A stretch of DNA of 64,000 bases. Origin: Nautilus pompilius. Its lineage: Eukaryota; Mollusca; Cephalopoda; Nautilida; Nautilidae. How positions within the stretch are numbered: the stretch's first letter is position 1; every line of letters starts with the position of its first letter. The DNA is taken from contig JACATO010000624.1 of the NCBI GenBank assembly GCA_018389105.1, positions 248,001 through 312,000 of the forward strand, read 5' to 3'. A model generated the notes under the pieces. The model saw only the letters and a list, made by a program, of their open reading frames with translations, made no database searches and was not told the origin of the DNA. Made by a program: the position numbers and the translations under genes. Below are positions 13,460 through 26,100 of this stretch, piece after piece.

Positions 13460-13645
13460 TGATCGTTCAGTAGCTAGGCCACCCGACTGCCAAAACTGAG
13501 TGAGGAAGGTCTAAGTTTGATCCCCTGCTGCACCTCCCTGAAATGGTTCCTTCTTCACCTTCACCAGCCAGTTTTCCAGTCTCCTGTTTTTAAAATGAAG
13601 AATTCTGTCCAGCCCCTCATAGCACAGGATATGTTCTTTAATGGA
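13460..13645 (+). repeat. tRNA-derived SINE
   Basis: GTTCAG, then A-box-like TAGCTAGGCCACCCGACTGC, then B-box-like AGTTTGATCCC (13514-13524), followed by a pyrimidine-rich non-tRNA body. Shares the GACTGC segment and layout with the copy at 50845-51060, so probably a related family. Confidence 0.5.
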
Positions 13646-14956
13646 AAAACCATAGCACTAAAGTGACTACACTCTCCTCACCAGGGTTGTCTGCTTGTGA
13701 ACATTAGTGTATGGAGAAAAAAAAAAACAAGAAAGGACATATCTGAATAATAAAATTGTTTTCTCTCAAATATTTGCTTATAAAAGGATGCTGGATTCAA
13801 GTTGCAAAACTGTAGACACCTTATCTGTTATTTTAGTTATCAATCTTTTATTTGCCGACTTTGCTCTACATAGATGGGTGTTTACTCTAAAGTGTTAGAC
13901 AAAAACTAATTATCATCCTCTTGGGTATAAGCCCAGAGAGCTGTCTCAACTAATTTGGGTAAAAATTGCAGTGGGGCTTAACCCCCACATTAGAAAATTT
14001 GCTAGACTCAGCTTTGTGCCAAATATTAATAAACAAAATATTCTAGATAACATAAGAAAAACAAAAGTCATAATTAATTGATTTTAAGTGATGCATTTGA
14101 GCGTGTGAAACTGAGCATGTAGGCATGGGATTCAGGAAACAATTTTCTAAACAATTCTAAGGAAATATAAAAGTTGCCATGTTGCCGTCTTGCTTTTAAA
14201 TGCCATTTAGAATTTAGTGACATACAACAGGTTTTTTTCTCTTACTAAAATTCTGCTACTTGCTGAATTACTGGACACAATTGGATACTGTTCTATCAGT
14301 TGTTTTCGTTTTTTTGCGATATTTCTTTTTCTGACACTATAAGGTGAATACTTAATCCTATCTCCGTTTTTCTTATGGACTTTGGCTGTTTAAAATGGTG
14401 TTTCTTTTATCCACTACTCACCTGATCAAAAATGAAACTGAGTAAGTACTTGAGAAAGAGCTACTACAAATAAAATCACAGAAATTATACCTGTTATGTT
14501 TAATATTAATTGTTGATTATGTGCTAATGCTGAAATATTAAATAATTAAAAAGTGTTGTCATCACCCACAACTTTCTGTTCTTGTCTAAGTATATATCTT
14601 TTTAATAGTTCTTTATTTTTTGTAGGATTAATACATAAACAAACAAATGCTTGAAAAAACAATACTTCATAACTGAATTAAATTTTTTTCATTTTTAAGA
14701 ATATCCTAAGTTATTAAAAGGCTGCTGGAATTTTTACTTCTAAAGTTCCCTAATTTTTCATTGAATATTGCAGAAAGAGGGTGGGCATATGGTACGGACT
14801 TATGCTTCCAAGGATGTGGTAAATGTTCTTAAATCAAATTGCTACTTCTGCATGTAGGAAATTTTTTTCTTTTGAGAACATCGGAATATGAATAAAAGCT
14901 TCATGTTTGCTAAACCCCATTAAACACTTAAAGGATTTTTTTTACAGGTACAATAC

Positions 14957-14990
14957 CTGAACCACTTTTATTTAGTTTAGTTTGTTTTCT
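14957..14990 (-). CDS. Possible further upstream exon of the same gene
   Basis: Acceptor ttgttttctgccaag, donor gtattg. Reads RKQTKLNKSGS and exits in phase 1, as required by the block at 13051-13153. Only 34 bp, so weak. Confidence 0.22.
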
Positions 14991-16919
14991 CTTGGCAGAA
15001 AACAATTGCAAATTTAATGTTTTATCATTGCAAAAAAATGTAAGCAAATGGTTAATTTTTGTTCTCTTATAAGGTAACTTTTCAGCTGAATAAGAATATA
15101 TAAAAGTGTAATTTAATAAATCAAGGTGATACTTTTGATGAAATATCTCCATCCTTTATAAAAGGTACATTAAAAAGGATTGATCATGGCATCTTTAATT
15201 TACACTATTTTTTTTGCTGCCCTTGATTTTGTATATGGAAGTATGATTTCAGAACTTTGTGGTTATAAATATTCAGCAAATAAAGAGGCAATCAAATGCT
15301 TATATATTTGTACTAAATACAATGCTTAAATATGGAATAAATTTTGAAGGTAAACAAAGTAAAGTTGATTTTCTTATTTAGACATAAATTAATATAATGT
15401 GTTTTAGAAATGATTTTCACAAGTTGAAATCAGCATGAAGCTAAGAGGAGGATAACTTGCATCATGAATCTTCCCGATGGCTGTCTCTCCGTTATGCATA
15501 AGCTTATCCTAGTGAATATGAAATGAACATCAACTGTTTTTGTGATCTTAGTTTAGTAAAACCTCCCTGTGATTTCACAACTCATACAATCCAATAATTC
15601 TATTTTCAGAGAATCTTCATGACATCATGGTTCACATCTGCACAAATTTTTGTCAGATCTGAACAAATGTAGTTTTTGACATTCATAAAAAAAAAAAGTG
15701 AGATTATGTGGAATCTGAAAGGAAATCTGTATACCAATGATTAAAATAATTCTGATAATTGCACATAAAAGACTTCATTGCATGTGTAAAAGCTTCTGCT
15801 ACATCTTTTACAATGGAAAACCATGCTGAACACTAAGAAGAATTGACAAGGCAAGCATGTTCTGTTGCTTGAATTTAAACTTAATGGGTAAGAAAAGCAA
15901 ATCAGTGGTAGGTCAGAAAATGTTTTCTCTTTGCTAGCCTTAAGAAATATAGAAAATAGACAACACTGTATAGTTTTTATTCGGTGCACCACCTTCATGT
16001 TAATAAATCACAAAACACTAATGGTACACCGCAGGGTTCTGCCTTAGATCTGCTCTCATTTTCCATTTACCGATGGTAGGGTGGATGTAAATGGAAAGAA
16101 ATGCAAATTATATCGGAATTTATGTCAATACCAAGAATAGATAAATAACCAGAATGTCAAAGAAAACAAAACAAAAAAAAAGTGCTACAATAAGACAGTT
16201 GACACTGGGAATATTTGATCGGACCAAAGGGTTTGGACCACGCAACAGTGTTAACAGTTTACTTGTGATGTAAACAACCTATTTTCTAGACAATAATCAA
16301 ACTAACCTTTTCGCAAGACCTGGCACTGATGTGTAAATCTTGTTTTGATTACCCTGTGTGGTCATAGAGTCATTCTTATATATATATGTGCATGTATTCT
16401 CACAATGATTTTAGATATTCAGAGAATTACTAATGCATACTCAAAATTTTAAAGTAACCAGCTGATGAATTACCGACAAGATTGTACCAGTGGTATCTAT
16501 TTTTTCTTTTTCTTACCTTTTATCTACTAATTGCAGTTGGTTTTTAATTAATTCTAGATCACATTCATTTCAAAGATTCTAAATGAAAACAATAATGATG
16601 TGGTAACTTATTTTTCTGTTCATGCAACTTAAAAGTCAAATGGATTCATGTGGGTTTCGTTTGCGGGTTGTGCACAGAAGGGGGGGGGAATGCATTTATT
16701 TAAGAAAGATATTTGGAAGAAACCGGTTGCACTCTGTAAAATAATGGATGCAGATTTTGATGTAGATGATATTTTTTTTTTTAATTCTTCAGTGCAATAC
16801 AGTATATAATAATCTCGTGAATATTTATCCCGGCATTTTGTACAAAATTTGAATTTGTATTTTTCTGCTAGAATACCATCCTTTTTTTTTTTTTTTGTCC
16901 ATTTATTCCTGGTTTATGC
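14991..16919. other. Region upstream of the UBE2N promoter, no gene recognised
   Basis: AT-rich. The minus-strand open frame at 15741-15998 lacks splice sites or family motifs. A GTAAGA donor-like site near 16493 (minus) has no convincing exon. Confidence 0.5.
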
Positions 16920-16978
16920 TAACTTCCAGACGGATCCGTAACTAAGTCAGCTATTTGGAAGCTAGCTCGGGTTAGCTG

Positions 16979-16991
16979 TCCGCCATCTTGG
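16979..16991 (+). promoter_or_regulatory. YY1-type motif (CCGCCATCTTGG)
   Basis: The sequence ccgccatcttgg is the reverse complement of AAGATGGCGG, the classic YY1 recognition core, which lies at or just downstream of start sites in many animal housekeeping genes (established knowledge). Here it is about 90 bp before the UBE2N ATG. Use by a YY1 orthologue is inferred. Confidence 0.6.
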
Positions 16992-17076
16992 AACTTCCTA
17001 CACAGTGAGAAGAAGAACCGAGTATAGAGAGAGAGAGAGAGAGGAGAGGCCCTTCCTAATTCTGACCAGGTCGAAT

Positions 17077-17109
17077 ATGCAATCAGGACTACCGAGAAGG
17101 ATTGCTAAG
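17077..17109 (+). CDS. UBE2N: UBE2N coding exon 1
   Basis: Eleven codons, [11 protein letters not shown], followed by donor gtaagc (phase 0). The ATG is the first in frame after the GA-rich leader, and the N-terminal Gly-Leu-Pro-Arg-Arg motif is the conserved start of Ubc13. Confidence 0.93.
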
Positions 17110-20100
17110 GTAAGCGCGTCCCGCCGCCGGCTCGCATCTAACCTTTACCGGGAGGAAAGCGGGTCCGCGGGTGGGGTAGGTCAGGAGGAAACGCTCTCCG
17201 CTCGCCAGCCTCGTATCATGGCCGTGTGTTTTCTTTGTGAGGGAAGTGACATCGACCTGGCGAGCGGAACGAACGCCGCTCTTATTCTTCTTTTAAAAAC
17301 TCCCCCCCCTCCCCCATCCCAGTCCTGTTCGACTGAGATTTGTCCTGCTTTTTTTTAAATGTTCCTCGTCCGAAGTGTATAAAAATATATATATAATATA
17401 TAAAAATGCGTGGTAAAGCATCAGCGCGGGCGGCGAATGTTGTCGGGGACCGACATGATACCGTTCTCGGCGGTTCCGTGTCGGCTTCTCCGCGCCCCCC
17501 CCCCCAGCCAGCCAGCCAGCCAGCCACGACCTGGTTGTAACACGTACGGGGGCAGGAATGCTTAATCCCGTCCGTCCGTCCGTCTGTCAGGTGGCTGCAC
17601 TGCCCACTCGAAAGACGATTCTAAATAAGTTTATTTGGCTCCCCCCTCCCCTCCCCTCCCTGTGATTTATCGAAGTCTGTTCGTGGAATTTCGAGTTATG
17701 CCGGGGTGGGGGGGGGGGCCAGGAGTTCAATTCGCGAGAGATTAATTTTCAAATACATTCGCTGCATATTTTACGTAGTGTTCGTTCTACAGAAACGTGC
17801 CGGGGGAGGGACCACCCTGGAATTGCAGGGGTGTCTTTAAGGGAAAAGGGCGAGAAATTAGACGCATGTAACAGAATGAATCCACCCTGTGTCTGTTATA
17901 TATATATATATATAAAAGGTGGGGGGGGGGAAATCCTGCCTTAGTCCTTTTCTTCAGATGGTGTAAAGGGAAAGAGAAGGAGGATTTTAAATAGTTACAC
18001 GCATAAGTTTATTTTTCTTTATAAAGCACTTGCTTCTGAAACTAGCCGAGTGTGTGATGCCCTTCTGGCGTGGTGAGGTATTGGTAATCATTAGTTGAGT
18101 GTATGTAGAAAATAGTTTTTATTGCATTCTCTCTCTCTCTCTCTCTCTCTCTAGTTAATCCAGTAATTTAAAAATCTTCTTTAGGTATTTCCTCGAATAG
18201 TTTAAAGCAGGCTTGGAGTTGCCAAACTTGCTTGGTGGCTATGATTATTTTTGGTCTGTTGGTTTCACCTTTCTCTCGTGTTGGGACTGGTCCGAGGAAA
18301 GGAAAATAAGAAAGAATCAGAATAGTGAAAATTTTGAATAATAGTAAATTTTGCTACACTACATATAACAAATATTGACCCTGGTAGATTGTGGTGTGTT
18401 TGGTAGTTAGCCACTGGGGTGGTAGTTCTTGCTTGCGTTTGTGGGTTTCTTTTAAAAGATACCTAGCTGAAGTGCTTGGCCTGCCTTGTTATTGCTTAAA
18501 CCAGTATTTCACATGACTTAATAATAATTACAGGTGTGAATGTAAACTCTTTATGTTCACATCAGATTTTAGATAATTATGACCCTCTGAGTCTTGCTAG
18601 TAGTTCTGGTTTAGAACTAGGTCCTTTAAAAAAAAAAGCATAATATTAGTGTAAAATGGACAATATGTACTTTTGAGTATATGCAAATTAGAATGTCTTG
18701 CTGATTTCAGTTTGTTTTTAAAAAAAAATTGCAAAGATTAAGTCAATACTTGCTGTATCAAGTAAAGCAACTCAAGATTTTAATCAAGTGCAATCAAAAA
18801 ATTTCCAATGTTGTTTACCCATTCATAGCACTTATTTACACGATCTGAAAATTCTGCTATGCTTTAGTCAGTATTTGTTCACCCATTATTGCAATGCTTA
18901 TTTATCTTTTCAGTTAATCAGTGTTGCTTAATTTTTTACTTCTAAATTTCTACATAGAGAAATTGAGACCTGAAGGCCAAATAATCATGCCTAATAATCT
19001 ATATTTTAAATCCAAAAAATTGCCAGGTAACAGTGGACATTCCATCTTGTTAAAAGAATGTGTAACTGCTTGTTTTGTGCCAGCATCAGCAAGAACATTT
19101 TTAAAGTATTTGGCAGATGATCTTTTAAGACAGATCTTTAAACATGATTTATATCCATTACCCTGAATGTTTGCTTTTGGGGGTTTACTTTCATGCTTCC
19201 AGATTCAGCAGTTAGGACATTCACTTTTTTGTTGAAGTGGAGTCAATGAAGATTAGTGTCTAACCAGCATGCTACATTGGAAACACTATCTCTGTGCACA
19301 CTGTAGAACATTTTAGTTCAGGCCACACCAGAAAACATTTTTGCCTTTTGTGATATTTCGAGTTCACTGGATGCTCTATGAATGGAATTCTCTCTCATTG
19401 AGTGTGTTGATCTACCTGTACATAGATTTTCTAATGGAGAAGTTACTCCACAAACCTTTTGCCTACTTCCTCTCTTATTTATTTTTTTAAAACACTTGTA
19501 ATTGGTTCTAACTCAGCTAGCCACAAAAATGCCCTTTTGATTTGCATAGTAATGATATAAAAGCTGGAAATCAAAACAAAAGCAATGCTTGTTAAACCAC
19601 GAGAACCATCAGTCTTTTGGTTTAAAGATTGTCAAAAACCAAGAAAGTACTTTTGCCTTTTATTTTCTAAGTTTGCTTTAGGGAAATATGTAGATAGCGA
19701 AAAATTTGAAGTATATATATCTGCTTTTATTCTGATTTGTAAAGTTGTATTCAGATATTTATTTACTAAGCTTACTCAACATTAGCATCACTTATGGAAA
19801 ATATTCCCATCTTATTACAGATTTTTTGAAAAACAGCTTGTATATAAAAACAATTTGTCAGTAATTCTGATTTCTACATCTCAAGGAATGCATTTTAAAA
19901 AAAATTACATCAACACTATTTGAAATTTAACAAAGCTATTTAATAAAGATTAATCTTTATTTTAACATTTCTTAATTGCATTTTTTCCCCACAGCATATT
20001 ATTCTGATTACTTCTGTGATTAGCTAAAACTGGTAAGTGAGCTAATTATTAAAATGAATGTAAATAAATAAAATGCAGCTTTGGCCTAAATTTATCCACG

Positions 20101-23100
20101 ATAATTGTTATAATTTATTATTTATGTTAATTAATTTACTGTTTTTAGATTAACAAAATAGTTAAAGCAAAAGTGTTTGATGCATATCAAAAAAACACAT
20201 TTAACAAGCTGTTGATGTTTTTTTTTTGTTTTAAAAAGTCAATATTGAAAGATATCTTATTGCCTAACATTAATATTTAGTACTTTTTAAATTGTTTTAT
20301 TAATTCACATAGCCTTTAATCATCTTTTTTGTTTAATATTTATTAGCAGATGATGATGTAGCTTATTAGCATACAATTTAGAATACTTTTGGTTTTTTAA
20401 AATGAAATTTTCTGCCCTGTTTTGTAATACATTCAGAAACTTCAAGATAAAATAGGAAATATGGAACTATTCATGTGTAATAGATTGCCATTAATTTTGT
20501 GAATATATAATAAACAGTATAAAGCATAAAAATATTTTTTTATAGATTCAAAACTGATAAATACTTTTAGTGAATTAATGGTTACTTTATAAAGATTGTG
20601 ATCCATGGAACTCTAAACACTAGAGTTATTTAAAAAAAAAAAACTAAAGTTGTAAGATAAACGGTTGAAAAGCAGCTTTGACTATTTACAGAAATGTGAA
20701 TCTTTTAAAAAATATATTAGGGTTTGGAAGAATGTTACGTAGTATTAATGCAGAAAAAATAGTCAAAGCAGTACCTAATTCCTGAAAAGAAAATTCTTTG
20801 GTTTGTAATTTGTGCAAAATTTCAGTTAGCTATACCTTTATAAACAAGGTAAACTTCATTCATTGATTGATTTTTTTAAAAAATGTTCTTTGTTTGTGTG
20901 TATGAATGTGAACATAATTAAAATTTTAGTGTGGGATGGTAATGTATTGAGAAACTGAACATTGGGAAATAGACAGACCAAAGAATTTGATGTTGTCTGG
21001 TGTAATTAATATTACTATTTGTTTGTGTAAAATAAACTTAATTATTCATATGGATTTCGATGTTCTACTTCAAATGATTCATATCCATATTTTTAATGTA
21101 AAAAGATCCTTTTGAAAGGAAGGAAGGTTGGGTTTGTATCTATATCAGAATTCAAGAGGTTAATTTTTGTATAAAGAGGATTTGTTTTTTGTTTTTTTTA
21201 AAAATCTAACCTTGTGCATACCACATCAGTTTTTAACTTACACCAACTTGGATGCAAATGCACTGATATTTGTCTTATTAAAGTAGCTATATATTTAGTG
21301 AACATATTTGAGTAGTGCAGGTTTGTCATGGATTGTCTTATCATCGAGGAAGCTACCACCTTCCTCTCAGCTTCCTTTGACTCAATCAATATATGCTGAC
21401 TAATGTGGATTTTAAAAGTAGTGGGGTGCAGATGCACCCAGGTGCTATACAGAAGATTAAAAGAAATGCTGCCACCATTTTTCTTTACAAATTTAATCTT
21501 AAAAAAAAAGTTTTGAACTATTTGTTCACTATTATTTACTATCACCAGTTATTCTCAAGTTTTTGTGTAAATGTTTAAAGAGGTTGACTCATTAGTTGTG
21601 TAACATAAATTGATGATTAAAAAGCTGATGGAATTTTGTATCTATTATGAAAAGTAAAATAAAAATTTAAAATGATTACAAGTTTTATTTACTTTTTGTC
21701 TGTCAAGTTTTACTTTTTGTACATAGTGTTATGAAATGTTATAGCCTTATTGTTTTAATATGTTTAATATAGATAATCTTAAGCGGTTATTGGGCTCTTT
21801 TGCCACATTTCATAATATTACTGCTAATGGATAATGAGATAAAATGAACTTTTTTTCTTTTCTCTTTTTGTGGTGCTTGCGTGAGGGTCCGTTGTGAAAG
21901 TTCTTGTATGCGTGTGTATCTCCGAGGAGAAGGGAGTGGAGGTTGGTGGCCGATTAGCCAAAGATGTGATGTCATGTAGTCTGATTAGTTCAGGAGTCAC
22001 TTTTTCATATTTTATTCAACAATATTGAGAAAAACAATTTTAGTACCAGTTTCTTACATTGGTGGGGTGTTAAAAATTTTAAAAAGAAAACTCTAAATTC
22101 AGACATAAAAATGGGAGTGAATAAATTTATGCTTCAGATTTTGCAAAGTAACATTGTTTGTTTGTTTGAGGGTGCATTTTATACCTAATAAAGTATTAAA
22201 AATATCTTATTGATTTTATGCAATAAAATGTAGCAGACATTTGTAAATTGTATTGGAGCTTTAGAATAAAATGTTCTGCTTTGTTTTCTTAAGCTAGGTT
22301 TTTTATTTTAAACCGTACCGATATTAATAATAATAGTAAACACGTGGTGTTGGCTTTGCATAAGTGTAATAGTACTGCGCCTATCATGGCTATGACTATT
22401 TTCAGTCTGTTTGGTATCTCAATGGTATGTGGCCTGTTTTTGTACCTGCTTGTCTGTGGAGTTTCTTTTAGTCAGATCTCATCAGGTTGGAGTTCTGCTG
22501 ATTCTGATGGTGAAGTGTTCATTGATGTTTAGAAGTTAGATTAAAAGACATACTCAAATGCAATAGATTTAAGAATTTCTTAAAAAAGATGTTGCAGTTT
22601 CAGCTGGCTAAAATAGTAGGGACTTTACAGTTTGAAAATAAAAATAGAATATTTAGTGTTGGGTCTTGTGCAATGCAGAATTGGTAATGTTTATTTCTTA
22701 ATGGACAATAGCAGCAGCGCACATCTCTTGCACACCAAGCTTTTCCTTATAGACATTGATATGTGAAATAGTTTTTTTTTTTTTTTAATTAAAAAAAATC
22801 CTAGTTTATACAAATTTTAATGCAATTTTATTATTTATGTTTTGTTTATTTTAGCCTAAAGTTTTATCTTCCTTAAATGGTACTCTGATAAAATTGTATT
22901 TAATTTTCTAAAACTTAATCAGTTTTGGATGGTCTTCATTGCATAAATTTAAGGACCAATGACTGTGAGATAAGAAACTGGCCAACTGATCTGATTTTCA
23001 TGCTTACTAAAGATAAATCATTTTTATTTTAAAATTAACACTTTTCAACAACAATAACAAAGCAACACTGAAAATAAAGCATGTATGTATAGTCCATTTT

Positions 23101-26100
23101 TACAATAATTACCAATATCATTGCTAATTTGTTTGAAATATCAGCTACAATTGCATTATCCACACGTTGGCCTTTCAAGAAACCAAAGGTCAACTTCATG
23201 ATTTTTTCCCACAAGAATGTCCAACATTTCCAGCCAAGTATGTGGATCATCTGTATTTGTTTAATCCACATGCAACCATTAATGTCATTTGCCAGAACTT
23301 GGCTGACCCACTCTTATTTTAATTTCTTTATGTTCAGAAGTTCACAGGATTTTACCTGTTCAGTAAAGGAAGAAACTCTTGGATTATTTACTATAAGATT
23401 TGGAAAGGCAAGGGCACCAGCAACTTCATTGTTTTTTTTTTAACCCTGACCTTTTCCTTGTGAGTTCTTTGGAAGTAATGGTCTGTTAGAACTTCTATGC
23501 TTGCTCTTATAAAATAAAATATTTTGCAATTGAGAATCTCTATTTTGAGTGAGACTGCTGGAGTGATAACAGTTGCAAAGAGCTCAGGAAATTCTTATGT
23601 AGGCATCAATGAAAGTTATCTGCAAGTTAGGAATTACCATGTCATGGAATTGCTACACTGCCTTTTTGCATCTGAAATTTTATGCAGAGTTCATTACGGT
23701 AATTGTCATAATTTTTTTTTTTTTTTTTGTATTCACAATTGCTTTGATATCATTTTGGAAAATGTAGCAAATTATTGCTACATCATTGTTTCTCCTGTCA
23801 AGATATGGTCCAAGGATAGATGGATATGATCATCTCTGAAAAAGTTGCTTGTTCATACTTCAACTTCATTTCTGAAATGCATAATTAGAACTTTTGGATG
23901 CATTCCATCCAAAACTAAAATACCCATATCATTTTAATTTCTAGAATTTGTTGCAAGTGACCAATTATGGTGAGATATCAGTCAATCATAGACCATTGCT
24001 GAATGTACTGAGTGAATTGCTCTTCTAACAGTGAAAATATCTGTTATTCCTAAAGGTGCCAAGATTTGATTTGGCATCCCAGTGTGATACTTAACAAGAA
24101 AATTGCCAAATATGTTTTCACATATTTGATATGCTTCTTATGGATAGAATCCTGAAAATCAAATGATCAAGCTGGGACTTAATAAAACCAGTCAGATTAA
24201 AGTAACCACCATCAGAGATCATTAATGTCTGTGCAACTTAAGGTGTGGTTTTCAGCTTACTCTGTTTTTATGGCATGCATTTTCCACAGAATGTTTTCAC
24301 AACATTTCATGCCAGCAAGGATTGTAGTACCATGAGAAATGAGTATCTTGGCTTGTGCTGAAACTGTACAACAACCAGATGCTTGATTTTTTTAGTATGC
24401 AACACTGTGATTGCTTCCTATTGACCTGATCTTCAAATGCTTGCAGATGGGAAAATTTTTTTTTGCCTTTAGCCCATACTAAGTTACATGTTGCACTTGT
24501 ATTTCTTTGGCATAATGGTGCATTCTCTTTGATGATTGCTAACCTCTTGTCTCTACATATTACCCATTCAGAAAAGTGGTATTCCAACTGGTCATCTGAA
24601 ACAAATATGTTTTGTTTTGATTGGATTAATGAAATACACATTTGCTGGATTGGTCAATTCATAGATTTAGAAGCATTATTTGCATATTAAAAATATTAAT
24701 ACTTCTGTAGATGCAATATAAAATATGATCACCTTTTTAACCACACTTCTGTTTGTTTAGTACTATTAAATCTGAAAATTTAAAGGTATGTTTACCTTTT
24801 AGATTGTCAAAAACTTGGTTAATTAATCAAGTATCCAAAAATTGCTTTCTCCCCCTTGCTAGAGTTCATGATAAAATATTTTTTACATATGTGAAGCCTT
24901 ATGTACCTGAAAATGATTTTGGATAGTGGATTTGCCACCTTCTAAAGCCCTGTGGCTACTCCAAGAAGCAGTGCTTTGTTTTGTAGAGTGAACTCAAAGG
25001 TGCACTGGTATAGATGGTGTCTACATGTAATCTGGATAAAAAAAATTAGACAAGATCCCGCAGATCTTTATGCTACAATGGTCACTCACTCAATCTGTTT
25101 CACTTATATTTGCATCCACTGGCTCTGTTAAAGTTTTTCAGGCTGTGCACGCATCACTTTCACTTTTCACATGTTGCTACTTGCTCATTTCTTAAAATTA
25201 GAAATAATGTATAAATCATTCTTCTTATTTTTTGAGATCATAGAGTATATCACTTTATTGAATCATTTGTCCATAATTTACAGGATATAGTAGGACCCTT
25301 GGTCATTGATAAATCAACAATCAGTTGTTTTTTTTTTTTTTTTTTCTTCCTTCGTTGCCAGTGGGGACCATATTTTAGGAGCCCTGAAAATGACACTCCT
25401 ATTTTTCATTTTGTGTAGACAAATTTTCTCTCTTATAGTTGTAATAGTATAAAATAGTTGGTTGGTTCATGATGGATCTGCTTTTTTTAATAAGCTGCAC
25501 AAATCTCGTGTCAGCATGTGTACTTGCAGGCTTAGAGCCATATTTGTGTAGTTTTTCAAAAAAATTTTTGTTTTCCTTAGGAGACTCAGCGATTACTAGC
25601 AGAACCTGTACCGGGAATCAAAGCCACACCTGACGAGAGTAATGCACGGTATTTTCATGTGGTTGTGACTGGGCCAGAGGAGGTAAGAGAGCAAAGCCAG
25701 GATAATTTAGTCTGTTTATTAATTTATATAAAAATGTACAAATTTTTTTGAGAAATAATGAACCTTTGCACCTCTGATTTAAGAAAAAAAAAATTAAAAT
25801 GATTATTACTAGGTAAATCTGTAAATTTGTTAGCATGTTTTTATTAGTTTACAGCATTGAATTTGATAATTATGTACAATAATTGGCCAAATAGTAGTAA
25901 ATTTTATTATACAATATCTAGTGCTAACGCAGAACGTGAACACACTATGAAGAGGGTAAGTGAAAATAAGTACACAAGTGACACCTCAACTTATAGGTTT
26001 TGAATATAAACATCATAGTAGATTAATGTATGATCAATAGTTAATTAAAAAAAAAAACATCATTAAACCTTGTTTTAGAAAACATTAATCTGAAAGAAAA

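Larger units (their letters stand above)
16920..17800 (+). promoter_or_regulatory. UBE2N: CpG-rich promoter region of UBE2N
   Basis: Against an AT-rich, CpG-poor background this stretch is rich in CpG (for example cgcgtcccgccgccggctcgc just after exon 1). It covers the presumed start site, the leader, exon 1 and the beginning of intron 1. A (GA)n tract sits in the leader at about 17027-17045. No TATA box is evident, which fits a housekeeping CpG promoter. Confidence 0.7.
17110..25580 (+). other. UBE2N: UBE2N intron 1
   Basis: An 8.5 kb intron. It has GC-rich simple tracts near its start: (CAGC)n at about 17505-17525, (GTCC)n at 17567-17590, G runs, (TA)n at 17896-17914 and (CT)n at 18128-18153. 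A 5'-truncated retroposon copy lies at 21850-21951, and minus-strand degenerate coding-like sequence at about 23035-24641. No further conserved exon was recognised. Confidence 0.85.

Noticed and set aside
17005..17358. 117-codon frame across UBE2N exon 1
   Set aside because: It reads through the donor at 17110 into intron 1. The conserved Ubc13 start at 17077 fixes the real frame, and the low-complexity leader explains the openness.
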